Shown: piece after piece, positions 1-8,564 of the stretch | How positions within the stretch are numbered: position 1 is the stretch's first letter | Layout of the letters: every line of letters begins with the position of its first letter | Position numbers and translations under genes: made by a program | Assembly: GCA_003559475.1 (NCBI GenBank) | Contig: PWLF01000060.1 | Span: 1 to 44,926, forward strand | Source of the DNA: Bacteroidales bacterium | GTDB taxonomy: Bacteria; Bacteroidota; Bacteroidia; Bacteroidales; UBA7960 | DNA: 44,926 nucleotides | Direction: 5' to 3' | Notes under the pieces: model-generated | What the model was told of the DNA's origin: nothing | Seen by the model: the letters and a program-made list of their open reading frames with translations, nothing else | Databases searched by the model: none

Positions 1-67
1 GTGGCAATGAGTTTTGAACATCATCATTGCCTATAGTTGATGGAATAAGATATAATATTTTATGCAT
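1..67 (-). CDS. 5' fragment of a probable RsmI-like SAM-dependent (tetrapyrrole-methylase family) methyltransferase, running off the left edge
   Basis: Minus-strand ATG at 67 opens MHKILYLIPSTIGNDDVQNSLP, resembling the N-terminus (LYLIPTTLG) of Bacteroidota RsmI-like proteins; not in the ORF track because it is truncated. Confidence 0.5.
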   Translation of the reverse strand, partial: MHKILYLIPSTIGNDDVQNSLP

Positions 68-80
68 GATTATATAGGTT

Positions 81-1052
81 TTATTTCATCCACGGTATAT
101 TCATTAAGTCTATATTTCCTCCGGAAAGTATAACAGCTGTTTTTTTATTCCTAAACATTGATTTGTTTTCCATAATTGCTGCTAGTCCAACTGCAGATGA
201 AGGCTCGATAATTATCTTCATCCTCTCCCATATAAGCCTCATAGCTTTAATAATATTATCTTCACTTACTGTTAAAATGTCATAAACTTTATTTATAATA
301 ATCGGAAAAGTAAACGACCCAAGTGAAGTTTTTAAACCATCAGCAATAGTGTTTGGTGTAACTGATGGGATAAATTTCTTGCTTTTGAAAGAAAGATAAG
401 CATCATTAGCCATTTCAGGCTCAGCTCCAATGACTTTTGTTTCGGGCGATAAATAATGGCTTGCAATAATAGCCCCACTTAATAGTCCTCCTCCCCCTAC
501 AGGAAGAATAATATAATCAGGCTTTTGCTTAAGCTGGTTGAAGAATTCCAGTGTTGCAGTAGCTTGCCCTGTAATAACTCTGATATCATTATAAGCATGT
601 ATTGGTCTGTAACCAAATTGATTAATAAGTCTTTCCATGGAGGATTCTCTGTCTTCTAGTGTTGGCTTGCAAAATTCAATATTTGCACCATAAGATTTTA
701 CAGCATCAATTTTAACTTTTGAAGCAGTCTTAGGCATTACAATGTGTGTTTTTATTCCAAAAATTTTTCCTGCTATGGCAACTGCTTGAGCATGATTGCC
801 TGAAGAGTGAGTTGTTATCCCATATTTTATGCAATCTTCAATATTGTTTTTTACTGCATTTATAGCTCCTCTGATTTTAAAAGCTCCTCCTTTTTGAAAA
901 TTTTCACACTTGAAAAATATATCAGAACATGTTATTTGGTTTATTTGTTCCGATTTCATGACAGGGGTGATATGGGCAAAAGTGCTAATAATAGTATAAG
1001 CCTTATTTATATTTTCTATAGTAGGAAGCTTGAAAGTAATTTCAGTGTTCAT
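81..1052 (-). CDS. PLP-dependent threonine/serine dehydratase or serine racemase-like protein
   Basis: 323 aa ORF with fold-type II PLP motifs: KCENFQKGGAFKIRGA, SSGNHAQAVA, PVGGGGLLSG, ILSGGN. Confidence 0.9.
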   Translation of the reverse strand: MNTEITFKLPTIENINKAYTIISTFAHITPVMKSEQINQITCSDIFFKCENFQKGGAFKIRGAINAVKNNIEDCIKYGITTHSSGNHAQAVAIAGKIFGIKTHIVMPKTASKVKIDAVKSYGANIEFCKPTLEDRESSMERLINQFGYRPIHAYNDIRVITGQATATLEFFNQLKQKPDYIILPVGGGGLLSGAIIASHYLSPETKVIGAEPEMANDAYLSFKSKKFIPSVTPNTIADGLKTSLGSFTFPIIINKVYDILTVSEDNIIKAMRLIWERMKIIIEPSSAVGLAAIMENKSMFRNKKTAVILSGGNIDLMNIPWMK

Positions 1053-1516
1053 TATTTTTTACTTAATGAAGAAGCAATTTTTTCACATGATGCATTTAGC
1101 ATTTGATAAACTTTCTCAAAACCATCACCCCCTCCGTAATATGGATCAGGAACAGACTTGTTTTCGCCGGGATATATTTTGTTTAATATTAGATCAACTT
1201 TTTTGTGTTCATCCTCAGATTTGGCTAAAGCTAAAACATCATATAAATTTGAGCTGTCCATAACATAAATTTTATCAAATATATCAAAATCAACTTCCGA
1301 AAATTCACGTCCACGTTGTTTGCTGATATCAATGCCATGTTTTTTTGCAATTTCAATTGACCTGGAATCAGGTTTGCTACCTACATGATAATCTGCTGTG
1401 CCTGCGGAATCGACATATATATCTTTTAAATTATATTTCTTTGCTTTTTCTTCCATTATGCCTTGTGCTAAAGGCGAACGGCAAATATTACCTAAGCATA
1501 CCATCAATATTTTCAT
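1052..1516 (-). CDS. Low molecular weight protein-tyrosine phosphatase
   Basis: N-terminal P-loop VCLGNICRSP and distal DPYYGG motif; 154 aa. Confidence 0.93.
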   Translation of the reverse strand: MKILMVCLGNICRSPLAQGIMEEKAKKYNLKDIYVDSAGTADYHVGSKPDSRSIEIAKKHGIDISKQRGREFSEVDFDIFDKIYVMDSSNLYDVLALAKSEDEHKKVDLILNKIYPGENKSVPDPYYGGGDGFEKVYQMLNASCEKIASSLSKK

Positions 1517-1562
1517 TTTAATAAATTTAGGTTAATAAATTTCTTTACAATAATTCGGTTTA

Positions 1563-1626
1563 TAAAAAAACCCTTAACAATTTTGCATGCTTATAGCTAT
1601 TACAATAATGAAAAGGGCTTTTTAAA
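1563..1626 (-). terminator. Intrinsic terminator downstream of dnaA
   Basis: aaaaaaccctt ... aagggcttttt inverted repeat with one wobble, T-rich on both strands. Confidence 0.55.
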
Positions 1627-1636
1627 AATAAAAAAA

Positions 1637-3088
1637 TTATAATCGTATTTTTATAATATTTTCAAGGTCTTCAACATATCTGCGAAATTCTTTATCAGTT
1701 TCAGTAAGATTTTTTATCGTTTTGCATGCATGTAAAACAGTTGCATGATCTTTATTCCCGCATTTACTACCTATTGCTGCTAAAGATGTTTTTGTGAAGT
1801 TTTTGGAAAAATACATCGCTAATTGTCTTGCCTGTACTATCTCTCTCTTCCTTGTTTTAGAATTTATCTTATCATGAGGAATATTGAAATAGTCGCAAAC
1901 AACTTTTTGTATATATTCTATTGTGATTTCTTTAGGAGTATTTTTTACAAATTTTTCAATAACTTTAGTAGCTAAATCAGGGGTTATTTCTTTCTTATTC
2001 ATTGAAGATTGCGCAAGTATAGATACTAAAGCTCCTTCCATTTCTCTAATATTGGTAGTTATACTGTTGGCAATAAGATCAACTACATCCTTTGGCATTT
2101 CGATGCCGTCATTGTATAACCTTTGATTTAATATTGCCATTCTGGTTTCAATATCAGGTACCTGAAGGTCAGCTGATAAACCCCATTTAAACCGGGATAA
2201 TAACCTTGGTTCAATATCATCTTTCATGTCCACAGGGGGCTTATCTGATGTAATAATTATTTGTTTCCCGTTTTGATGTAAGTGATTAAATATATGAAAA
2301 AAAACATCCTGAGTTTTGCTTTTTTCTGCAAGACAGTGAACATCATCTACTATAAGAACATCAATCATTTGGTAAAAGTGAATAAAATCATTTTGATTTC
2401 GGTTTCTTGCGGCATCTATAAATTGATTTGTAAACTGTTCGCTTGAAACATATAATACTGTCTTGTCAGGAAAATTATTTTTTACTTCTATTCCAATTGC
2501 GTTAGCAAGATGTGTTTTGCCTAAACCATTTGCACTATATATTAAAAAAGGATTAAAAGATGTTTTTCCCGGTTTTTCACTAACTGCCAAGCCTGCACTT
2601 CTTGCAAGCCTGTTACAATCACCCATTATATAATTATCAAATGTGTAGTTCTCAATTAAATTAGGGTCAATGTCTAGTTTTTTTAAGCCAGGAATAACAA
2701 ATGGATTAGGGATGGAACCCTTATTACTTTCATTTATGTCTAACGGAATGGAAACAGGTGGATTTTTTAAAGCTTTACGGTTTTGTGTCGGGGCATTTAT
2801 TGTATAGGGCTTAGATTTTGAAGTAGTATATGAATTATCCATTACTATACTATACTCTAATCGACCATGAGAGCCAAGTTCTTTTTTTATAGTCTTTTTT
2901 AAAAGTTCTATGTAATGCTCCTCTAACCACTCATAAAAAAACTGGCTTGGAACCTGAATTTTTAGTATACTATTATTTAAGGATATAGGTTTAATAGGCT
3001 CAAACCATGTTTTGAAACAATTTGGACTTGTATTATCCTTAATTACATTCAAACAATTAGCCCAGACTTTTTCATGTTGTTTTTCCAT
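1637..3088 (-). CDS. dnaA: Chromosomal replication initiator protein DnaA
   Basis: Walker A NGLGKTHLANAIG, Walker B VLIVDDVH, C-terminal KTSLAAIGSKCGNKDHATVLHACKTI DnaA signature. Confidence 0.98.
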   Translation of the reverse strand: MEKQHEKVWANCLNVIKDNTSPNCFKTWFEPIKPISLNNSILKIQVPSQFFYEWLEEHYIELLKKTIKKELGSHGRLEYSIVMDNSYTTSKSKPYTINAPTQNRKALKNPPVSIPLDINESNKGSIPNPFVIPGLKKLDIDPNLIENYTFDNYIMGDCNRLARSAGLAVSEKPGKTSFNPFLIYSANGLGKTHLANAIGIEVKNNFPDKTVLYVSSEQFTNQFIDAARNRNQNDFIHFYQMIDVLIVDDVHCLAEKSKTQDVFFHIFNHLHQNGKQIIITSDKPPVDMKDDIEPRLLSRFKWGLSADLQVPDIETRMAILNQRLYNDGIEMPKDVVDLIANSITTNIREMEGALVSILAQSSMNKKEITPDLATKVIEKFVKNTPKEITIEYIQKVVCDYFNIPHDKINSKTRKREIVQARQLAMYFSKNFTKTSLAAIGSKCGNKDHATVLHACKTIKNLTETDKEFRRYVEDLENIIKIRL

Positions 3089-3503
3089 TCGTAATAATTT
3101 TGCCCCGTTAGTAATTATTTTTGTCCATCCTTTAAATAAAAAAAATATAACTACAATTTTATCTTTTTTATAAAAACTATAATTGGTTCTTAAATTGTTG
3201 ATTATATAGGCTTAAACAACTCTCAATGCTTTTATTAAACAACAATTATAATATTTTTTTGCAAAGTTTATAAAAAAAAATATTTTAAAAAAACACTTTT
3301 GCCCTTGACTTTTTTAAAAATTTGTTTTTAATGTAAAATTTAAAGTTATAATTATATTACATTAAATATGTTAGCTAAAATAGTCTATGAAACAAGTAAA
3401 TCCCGACGGTTTAAAACTATATCAAAAACAAAATTTTCAGTGTTTGTGATGGATGTTTTAAGACTTTGTTTTTAATTTTTATCTAACTAATAGATAATCA
3501 ATA

Positions 3504-3538
3504 TGTAAACAAAATATTATATAGGTTATTTGTTTACA
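3504..3538. repeat. Inverted repeat TGTAAACAAA-N15-TTTGTTTACA
   Basis: Perfect 10-bp arms read directly, in the gap upstream of dnaA. Confidence 0.7.
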
Positions 3539-3729
3539 GATAGCAATATTAAAACTATTTGACTAAAAAAACAAGAAAAAAAGTATTTCTTTTTGTAATT
3601 TAAAATCATTAAAATTAAAGGAGTTTTTTATTGACGGAACTCGTTAAAATTCAATGCTTAATGGAGGTAAATGCAACCGGCTGCATATCAGTATTAAAGA
3701 GTTAAAGGGCTAATAGTCAATTGTTTTTT

Positions 3730-4332
3730 TTAACTATTTTTTAAATGCTCAATTTTTATATTTTTGATGCTCTCAAAAAAAGAGATTGTCTTTTTGACCT
3801 CTTTATTCTTTATTCCTAAATCTAGAATACAGTTTTTGTCAAAAACTTGATTTAATAATTCAATATTATTAAGCTTGATAATTTTCATAACACTATTAAT
3901 TTCCAAATAATCAAATCTTAATCTGTATATTTCCTTTCTTTCTTTTTTAATGATTTTGTTATTATTTAAAGCATTTAAAGCTGCATTTTTGTAAGCATTA
4001 ATTAATCCGCCTTTTCCTAATTTTGTTCCCCCAAAATATCTTGCTACAATTATTATAGTGTTAGTTATGTTTTTTGAAAGAAGCTGTCCGTATATTGGCT
4101 TGCCTGCTGTCCCTGAAGGTTCGCCATCATCATTTACCCTGTATTCTTCACGGTTTACTCCGATAGAATATGCAAAACAATGATGGCGAGCAGAGTGATG
4201 CTTCTTTTTGAACTCCGATATATGTTTTTTTGCCTCAATGGTATTTTCAACAGGTATTGCCGTAGCTATGAATTTGCTGCCCTTCTCTTTATATATGCCC
4301 TCTGAAATATCCGATATCGTTTGATATGACAT
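3730..4332 (-). CDS. YigZ/IMPACT family protein
   Basis: KGSKFIATAIPV, NDDGEPSGTAGKPIYGQL, VARYFGGTKLGKGGLINAYKNA motifs; 200 aa. Confidence 0.93.
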   Translation of the reverse strand: MSYQTISDISEGIYKEKGSKFIATAIPVENTIEAKKHISEFKKKHHSARHHCFAYSIGVNREEYRVNDDGEPSGTAGKPIYGQLLSKNITNTIIIVARYFGGTKLGKGGLINAYKNAALNALNNNKIIKKERKEIYRLRFDYLEINSVMKIIKLNNIELLNQVFDKNCILDLGIKNKEVKKTISFFESIKNIKIEHLKNS

Positions 4333-4534
4333 AACTCCTAATATTGTTTTATTTGTTTAACAACGAATTATATTTTTAAATATTTGTCAAACTTATTTTA
4401 AACCTTTTGTTAAATAGTTAATCTAATTATTAAAGAATAAAAAGTATTGCAATATAAAGTCTTTATTATTTAAAACAAGCTGGCACAAATTGTTCAAAAT
4501 TAAATAAATTGTTTAACTTAAAATATATGAAAAG

Positions 4535-5005
4535 ATGAAAAAAATAGTATTTAAAAAAAGTTTGTTTTTTATTCTTCTAACCGGAATTTTTATAATTAAT
4601 TCTATGGCTCAACCACGAGGGCAAGGAAGAGTTCAGGATAGAAGCCCAAGGCTCTTATGCCTTGATGTTCCTGATTTAACAGAAAAACAACAAGAAAAAA
4701 TTCTTGAGTTAAGAGCAGAGCAAATACAAGAATCTGCTAAACATCGTGCTGAAATGGATAAGCTTAGAGCTGAAAAAAGATCTTTAATGCTTGAAAGTAC
4801 TCCTGATAGTGATAAACTGAATAGCGTTATTGATGAAATGACTCAATTAAGAGCTAAACAATTAAAAAAGAATGTTGCTAATAGACAAAGGATTAGAGAA
4901 GAGTTGACAGAAAATCAGAGAATTTATTTTGATAATTACCATATGAACAGAGGTCGGCAGTCAGGTAATTTTCAAGGAAGAGGAGGAAGAGGACAGCGTT
5001 GGTAA
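4535..5005 (+). CDS. Spy/CpxP-like periplasmic protein with Gly/Arg-rich tail
   Basis: Signal peptide, LTEKQQEKILELR...L.ENQRIYF helical repeats, GRGGRGQRW C-terminus. Confidence 0.65.
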   Translation: MKKIVFKKSLFFILLTGIFIINSMAQPRGQGRVQDRSPRLLCLDVPDLTEKQQEKILELRAEQIQESAKHRAEMDKLRAEKRSLMLESTPDSDKLNSVIDEMTQLRAKQLKKNVANRQRIREELTENQRIYFDNYHMNRGRQSGNFQGRGGRGQRW

Positions 5006-5238
5006 AATACTATACTATTATTTATATTTGTGGTATTACTCATCTGTAAATCCTATTAAACTTTGTCTTTTAAAAACAAAATGATAAACGTATCTCATAT
5101 AGTTAATTGTAATAAATTGTATAGTCCAAGATTTAATCCGAGGATATCTGTTTACTATTAAAAAGCTTGTTGTAGTTTTATAGTTTGAGTATTTATAATA
5201 AACATTTTTATACTTAAAATAACTTTTATTTCAAGTAA

Positions 5239-5288
5239 GCAATAAAAAAACCTCATAAGAAAATTATCCTATGAGGTTTTTTTATTGC
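5239..5288. terminator. Bidirectional intrinsic terminator between convergent genes
   Basis: Perfect 19-bp inverted repeat GCAATAAAAAAACCTCATA / TATGAGGTTTTTTTATTGC. Confidence 0.9.
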
Positions 5289-5305
5289 TTATTAATTATC
5301 TATAA

Positions 5306-7057
5306 TTAATCTCCAACTGTCAATATTATATTATTGCTTCCATTAGGTTTAACGCTAACTGATTCTTCCCATGTAGGTCCTACACCCTCTCTAAAAACTA
5401 AAACTTCGCCATCATTTCCCGGAGATAATGCTTGCCATTCGGTTCCGTCCCAGAACATAATTTCTCCTACCTGATCTCCATCAGGAAATCCTCCATCAGC
5501 TCCTACAACCTGACCAACATTTTCCTGAGTAGCATCATCGTAATGAATAATCAAATCTCCGTCTAAATTTATTTCGGCATAATCTATACCTCTTCCATCT
5601 TCTCCATCGGTTCCGTCAGTTCCATCAGTTCCATCAGTTCCATCTTCTCCTTCGAGTTCTTCAAGAGCTATAAGGTCAGTCCAGTCAACTTCATCAACAT
5701 ACCTCCACTGAATATGAGTTGCAGAAGTCCCTAGTTCAATTTCCCTTCCATCAGTTCCATCAGTTCCGTCAGTTCCGTCAGTTCCGTCAGTTCCGTCAGT
5801 TCCGTCAGTTCCGTCAGTTCCGTCAGTTCCGTCAGTTCCGTCTTCTCCTTTGAGTTCTTCAAGTTCGATAAGGTCATTCCAGGTAGCTTCATCAACATAC
5901 TTCCATTGAATATGAGTTGCAGAAGTTCCAAGTTCAACTTCTCTTCCATCAGTTCCATGAGTTCCGTCAGTTCCATCAGTTCCGTCAGTTCCGTCTTCTC
6001 CTTTAAGTTCTTCAAGTTCGATAAGGTCATTCCAGGTAGCCTCATCAACATACTTCCATTGAATATGAGTTGCAGAAGTTCCAAGTTCAACTTCCCTTCC
6101 GTCATCACCTTGTGGTCCTTGTATAGGTCCAACGTTATTCCATTCTGTTCCTGTCCACACCCAAAGATCTCCATCAACAATATAACCGTCACCTTCATCA
6201 CCATCATAAGTATCAGGATAGCCGGGTAGGTCTGTCGGTTCATCAAATGACCCTATTATAGTAATGCTTGTACCGTCTTCTCCAGGTTCACCTTGCGGTC
6301 CTTGAAGTTCTTCTATAGGAATAAGGTTGTTCCAGTCAGCCTCATCAACATATTTCCATTGAATATAATCACCTTCAGCTCTCATTTCTACTTCACGGCC
6401 ATCTTCTCCTTCAAGGTCTTCAATAGCGATAAGATTTCTCCAATCATCATCACCTTCATCAACATACCTCCACTGAATATAATCTCCTTCAACACCTAAT
6501 TCAATTTCTCTTCCATCATCTCCGGGATCTCCCTGATCTCCTTGATTTCCTTGGTCTCCTTGCGGTCCTTCAAGGTCTTCAATTGCAATAAGATCTCTCC
6601 AATCGTTATCACCTTCTCCAACATATCTCCACTGAATATGAGTATCGGATGTTTGAAGTTCAATCTCCCTTCCATCTTCTACTGAAGTATCTAATGCATA
6701 AAGCGCATAAGGAACACTTAGTAGCTGACTTTCACCATATACATTATCATCAACAGAAATTCTGACAAAATACTCATCAGCTGCCCAGTCAATCACTGAA
6801 AGATCTTCAATTGAACCAACTTGAATGTTTATTAATCCGTAATCGTTGGTAAACTCCCAGTGTTCTTCAGAAAATACAACTTCACTGCCTTCAAGTATTT
6901 CAATTGTGATTTTTGCATCATCATTTGCAATTGGTTTGCCATCATCACCACGTAGTATTACTTGATACTTAAAACTTTGTGGAACCTGAGCAAGAACTCC
7001 GGAAACACAAAAAAATGTAATTAAAAATAGTAATAAAAAACTTTTTAATTTACTCAT
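5306..7057 (-). CDS. Secreted collagen-like (Gly-X-Y) repeat protein with six IQW(R/K)YVDE-type modules
   Basis: Signal peptide; N-terminal VPQSFKYQVILRGDDGKPI domain; GPQGDQGNQGDQGDPG and (GTD)n tracts alternating with DGREIEL...IQWRYVDE..W.DLI.LEELEG modules. Confidence 0.8.
   Translation of the reverse strand: MSKLKSFLLLFLITFFCVSGVLAQVPQSFKYQVILRGDDGKPIANDDAKITIEILEGSEVVFSEEHWEFTNDYGLINIQVGSIEDLSVIDWAADEYFVRISVDDNVYGESQLLSVPYALYALDTSVEDGREIELQTSDTHIQWRYVGEGDNDWRDLIAIEDLEGPQGDQGNQGDQGDPGDDGREIELGVEGDYIQWRYVDEGDDDWRNLIAIEDLEGEDGREVEMRAEGDYIQWKYVDEADWNNLIPIEELQGPQGEPGEDGTSITIIGSFDEPTDLPGYPDTYDGDEGDGYIVDGDLWVWTGTEWNNVGPIQGPQGDDGREVELGTSATHIQWKYVDEATWNDLIELEELKGEDGTDGTDGTDGTHGTDGREVELGTSATHIQWKYVDEATWNDLIELEELKGEDGTDGTDGTDGTDGTDGTDGTDGTDGTDGTDGREIELGTSATHIQWRYVDEVDWTDLIALEELEGEDGTDGTDGTDGTDGEDGRGIDYAEINLDGDLIIHYDDATQENVGQVVGADGGFPDGDQVGEIMFWDGTEWQALSPGNDGEVLVFREGVGPTWEESVSVKPNGSNNIILTVGD
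5746..5844 (-). repeat. 9-bp tandem repeat (about 10 full units plus a variant) encoding Gly-Thr-Asp
   Basis: Two TTCCATCAG units followed by eight TTCCGTCAG units, then TTCCGTCTT; shorter arrays near 5610-5645 and 5945-5999. Confidence 0.9.
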
Positions 7058-7562
7058 AATTTTTAGATTTTAATTAATAAATAATAGTTATAAATGCTTT
7101 GAAATTATTTATAGTAGTAATTTTGTGCTTTTATCTAATCTTAAACCTTGTATTGTTTTAAACTATTATTAATGATTTTAAGTATTAAAAATAATACGTT
7201 AAAATTTAATTAATAAAGAACAAATATACAAAAAAAATTTTTTACAAAATAACTATTTTATAAAAAATCAAAATTTAACTTTTATTAACATTATGTAAAA
7301 TAGAGATTTAAAATGCAAATTTAATTAAAATATAAACTACATAAAAATAGTGTTTATGGGTATTTTAATTATAGTTTTTTAATTGCTATAATATTGACAA
7401 ATAATCAGTATTAACTAAAAAATTATTAGTGGTATGACTACTATAATATAAGAATTCTGAAAAATTATTATTTGCTGAAATAGATTTTGCATTACATATA
7501 ATATAAAATGTATGCAACATATATTGAAATTATTTTGTAATAAAGGTTATATACTTTTTAAA

Positions 7563-8159
7563 TTATTTAATGCGATTTGTAAGCAAACATTCAATAACTA
7601 TGGGATAAAATTTATGTTCGAGTTTTTTTATAATTTTTGATAACTCGAAAGGTGAGTTGCTTTTCGGCACATTACATTTTGCTTGAAATATTATACCTCC
7701 CTCATCGTATTTTTCATTAACGTAATGTATTGTAATGCCGCTGATACTTTTATTATTATCAATAACAGCTTCGTGAACTTTTATTCCGTACATTCCCTTT
7801 CCTCCAAATTCGGGTAATAAGGCAGGGTGTATATTAATAATTTTTTTTGTATATTTTTTTATTAACCAGTCGGGAACCAATATTAAAAAACCTGCCAGTA
7901 CAATAAAGTCAATATCATAATCTTTTAGTAAAGATAATATATTATCGGCATTTTTCCATTCATGAGTTTCAATTATACTATACTTTATATTATATTTCTC
8001 TGCTTTTTTAACAACCTTTGCATTTTTTTTATTAGTAATTAACAAAGAAGGCTTTATCTGTTTATGATTTTTGAAATATTTGAATAAGTTCTCAGCATTT
8101 GAGCCATCTCCGGAAGCTAAAATAGCTATATTGGTTATTTTTTTATTACTTTTCATCAA
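7563..8159 (-). CDS. purN: Phosphoribosylglycinamide formyltransferase
   Basis: IAILASGDGSNAENL, NIHPALLPEFGGKGMYG, GITIHYVNEKYDEGGIIFQ motifs; 198 aa. Confidence 0.95.
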   Translation of the reverse strand: MMKSNKKITNIAILASGDGSNAENLFKYFKNHKQIKPSLLITNKKNAKVVKKAEKYNIKYSIIETHEWKNADNILSLLKDYDIDFIVLAGFLILVPDWLIKKYTKKIINIHPALLPEFGGKGMYGIKVHEAVIDNNKSISGITIHYVNEKYDEGGIIFQAKCNVPKSNSPFELSKIIKKLEHKFYPIVIECLLTNRIK

Positions 8160-8309
8160 TTATAAAGTTTTTAAAAAATTATTACTTTTGTAACTATCAA
8201 TAAAACAATATATTGCAACAAAAGTATTATTTTTTTATCAAAAAAAGTTGTTTATAACAATAATAATTTTTTTCTTTGCACCCTTGTTTAACTAAAAAAT
8301 GAAAAAATC

Positions 8310-8546
8310 ATGTCGGACATTTCAGCAAGAGTAAAATCAATTATCGTTGACAAGCTTGGCGTAGATGAGAAGGAGGTAACTCCTGAGGCAAGCTTTACAA
8401 ATGATCTAGGTGCCGATTCGTTGGACACCGTCGAACTAATAATGGAATTTGAAAAAGAGTTTAATCTCGCAATTCCTGATGAAGAAGCTGAGAAAATCAG
8501 CACAGTAGGTGAAGCGATTACCTACATAGAGAATTCAAATAAGTAA
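8310..8546 (+). CDS. acpP: Acyl carrier protein
   Basis: 78 aa with phosphopantetheine motif [19 protein letters not shown]. Confidence 0.98.
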   Translation: MSDISARVKSIIVDKLGVDEKEVTPEASFTNDLGADSLDTVELIMEFEKEFNLAIPDEEAEKISTVGEAITYIENSNK

Positions 8547-8564
8547 AAACCTAACAATTTTACG

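Noticed and set aside
3-31. 8-bp inverted repeat GGCAATGA ... TCATTGCC at the left edge
   Set aside because: Falls inside the probable RsmI-like coding sequence and has no T-tract; likely chance
3620-3650. Similarity of AATTAAAGGAGTTTTTTATTGACGG to the 16S rRNA AAAGGAATTGACGG segment
   Set aside because: Only short discontinuous matches with a different spacing and no surrounding rRNA sequence; treated as coincidence
3089-3729. Possible oriC upstream of dnaA
   Set aside because: No convincing TTATNCACA-type DnaA boxes seen on either strand; AT-richness alone is not evidence in this genome. Whole-chromosome GC skew would decide
5731-6246. 171-aa ORF with ELTELTELT repeats
   Set aside because: Alternate frame of the 9-bp repeat inside the collagen-like gene; open only because the repeat is a multiple of three
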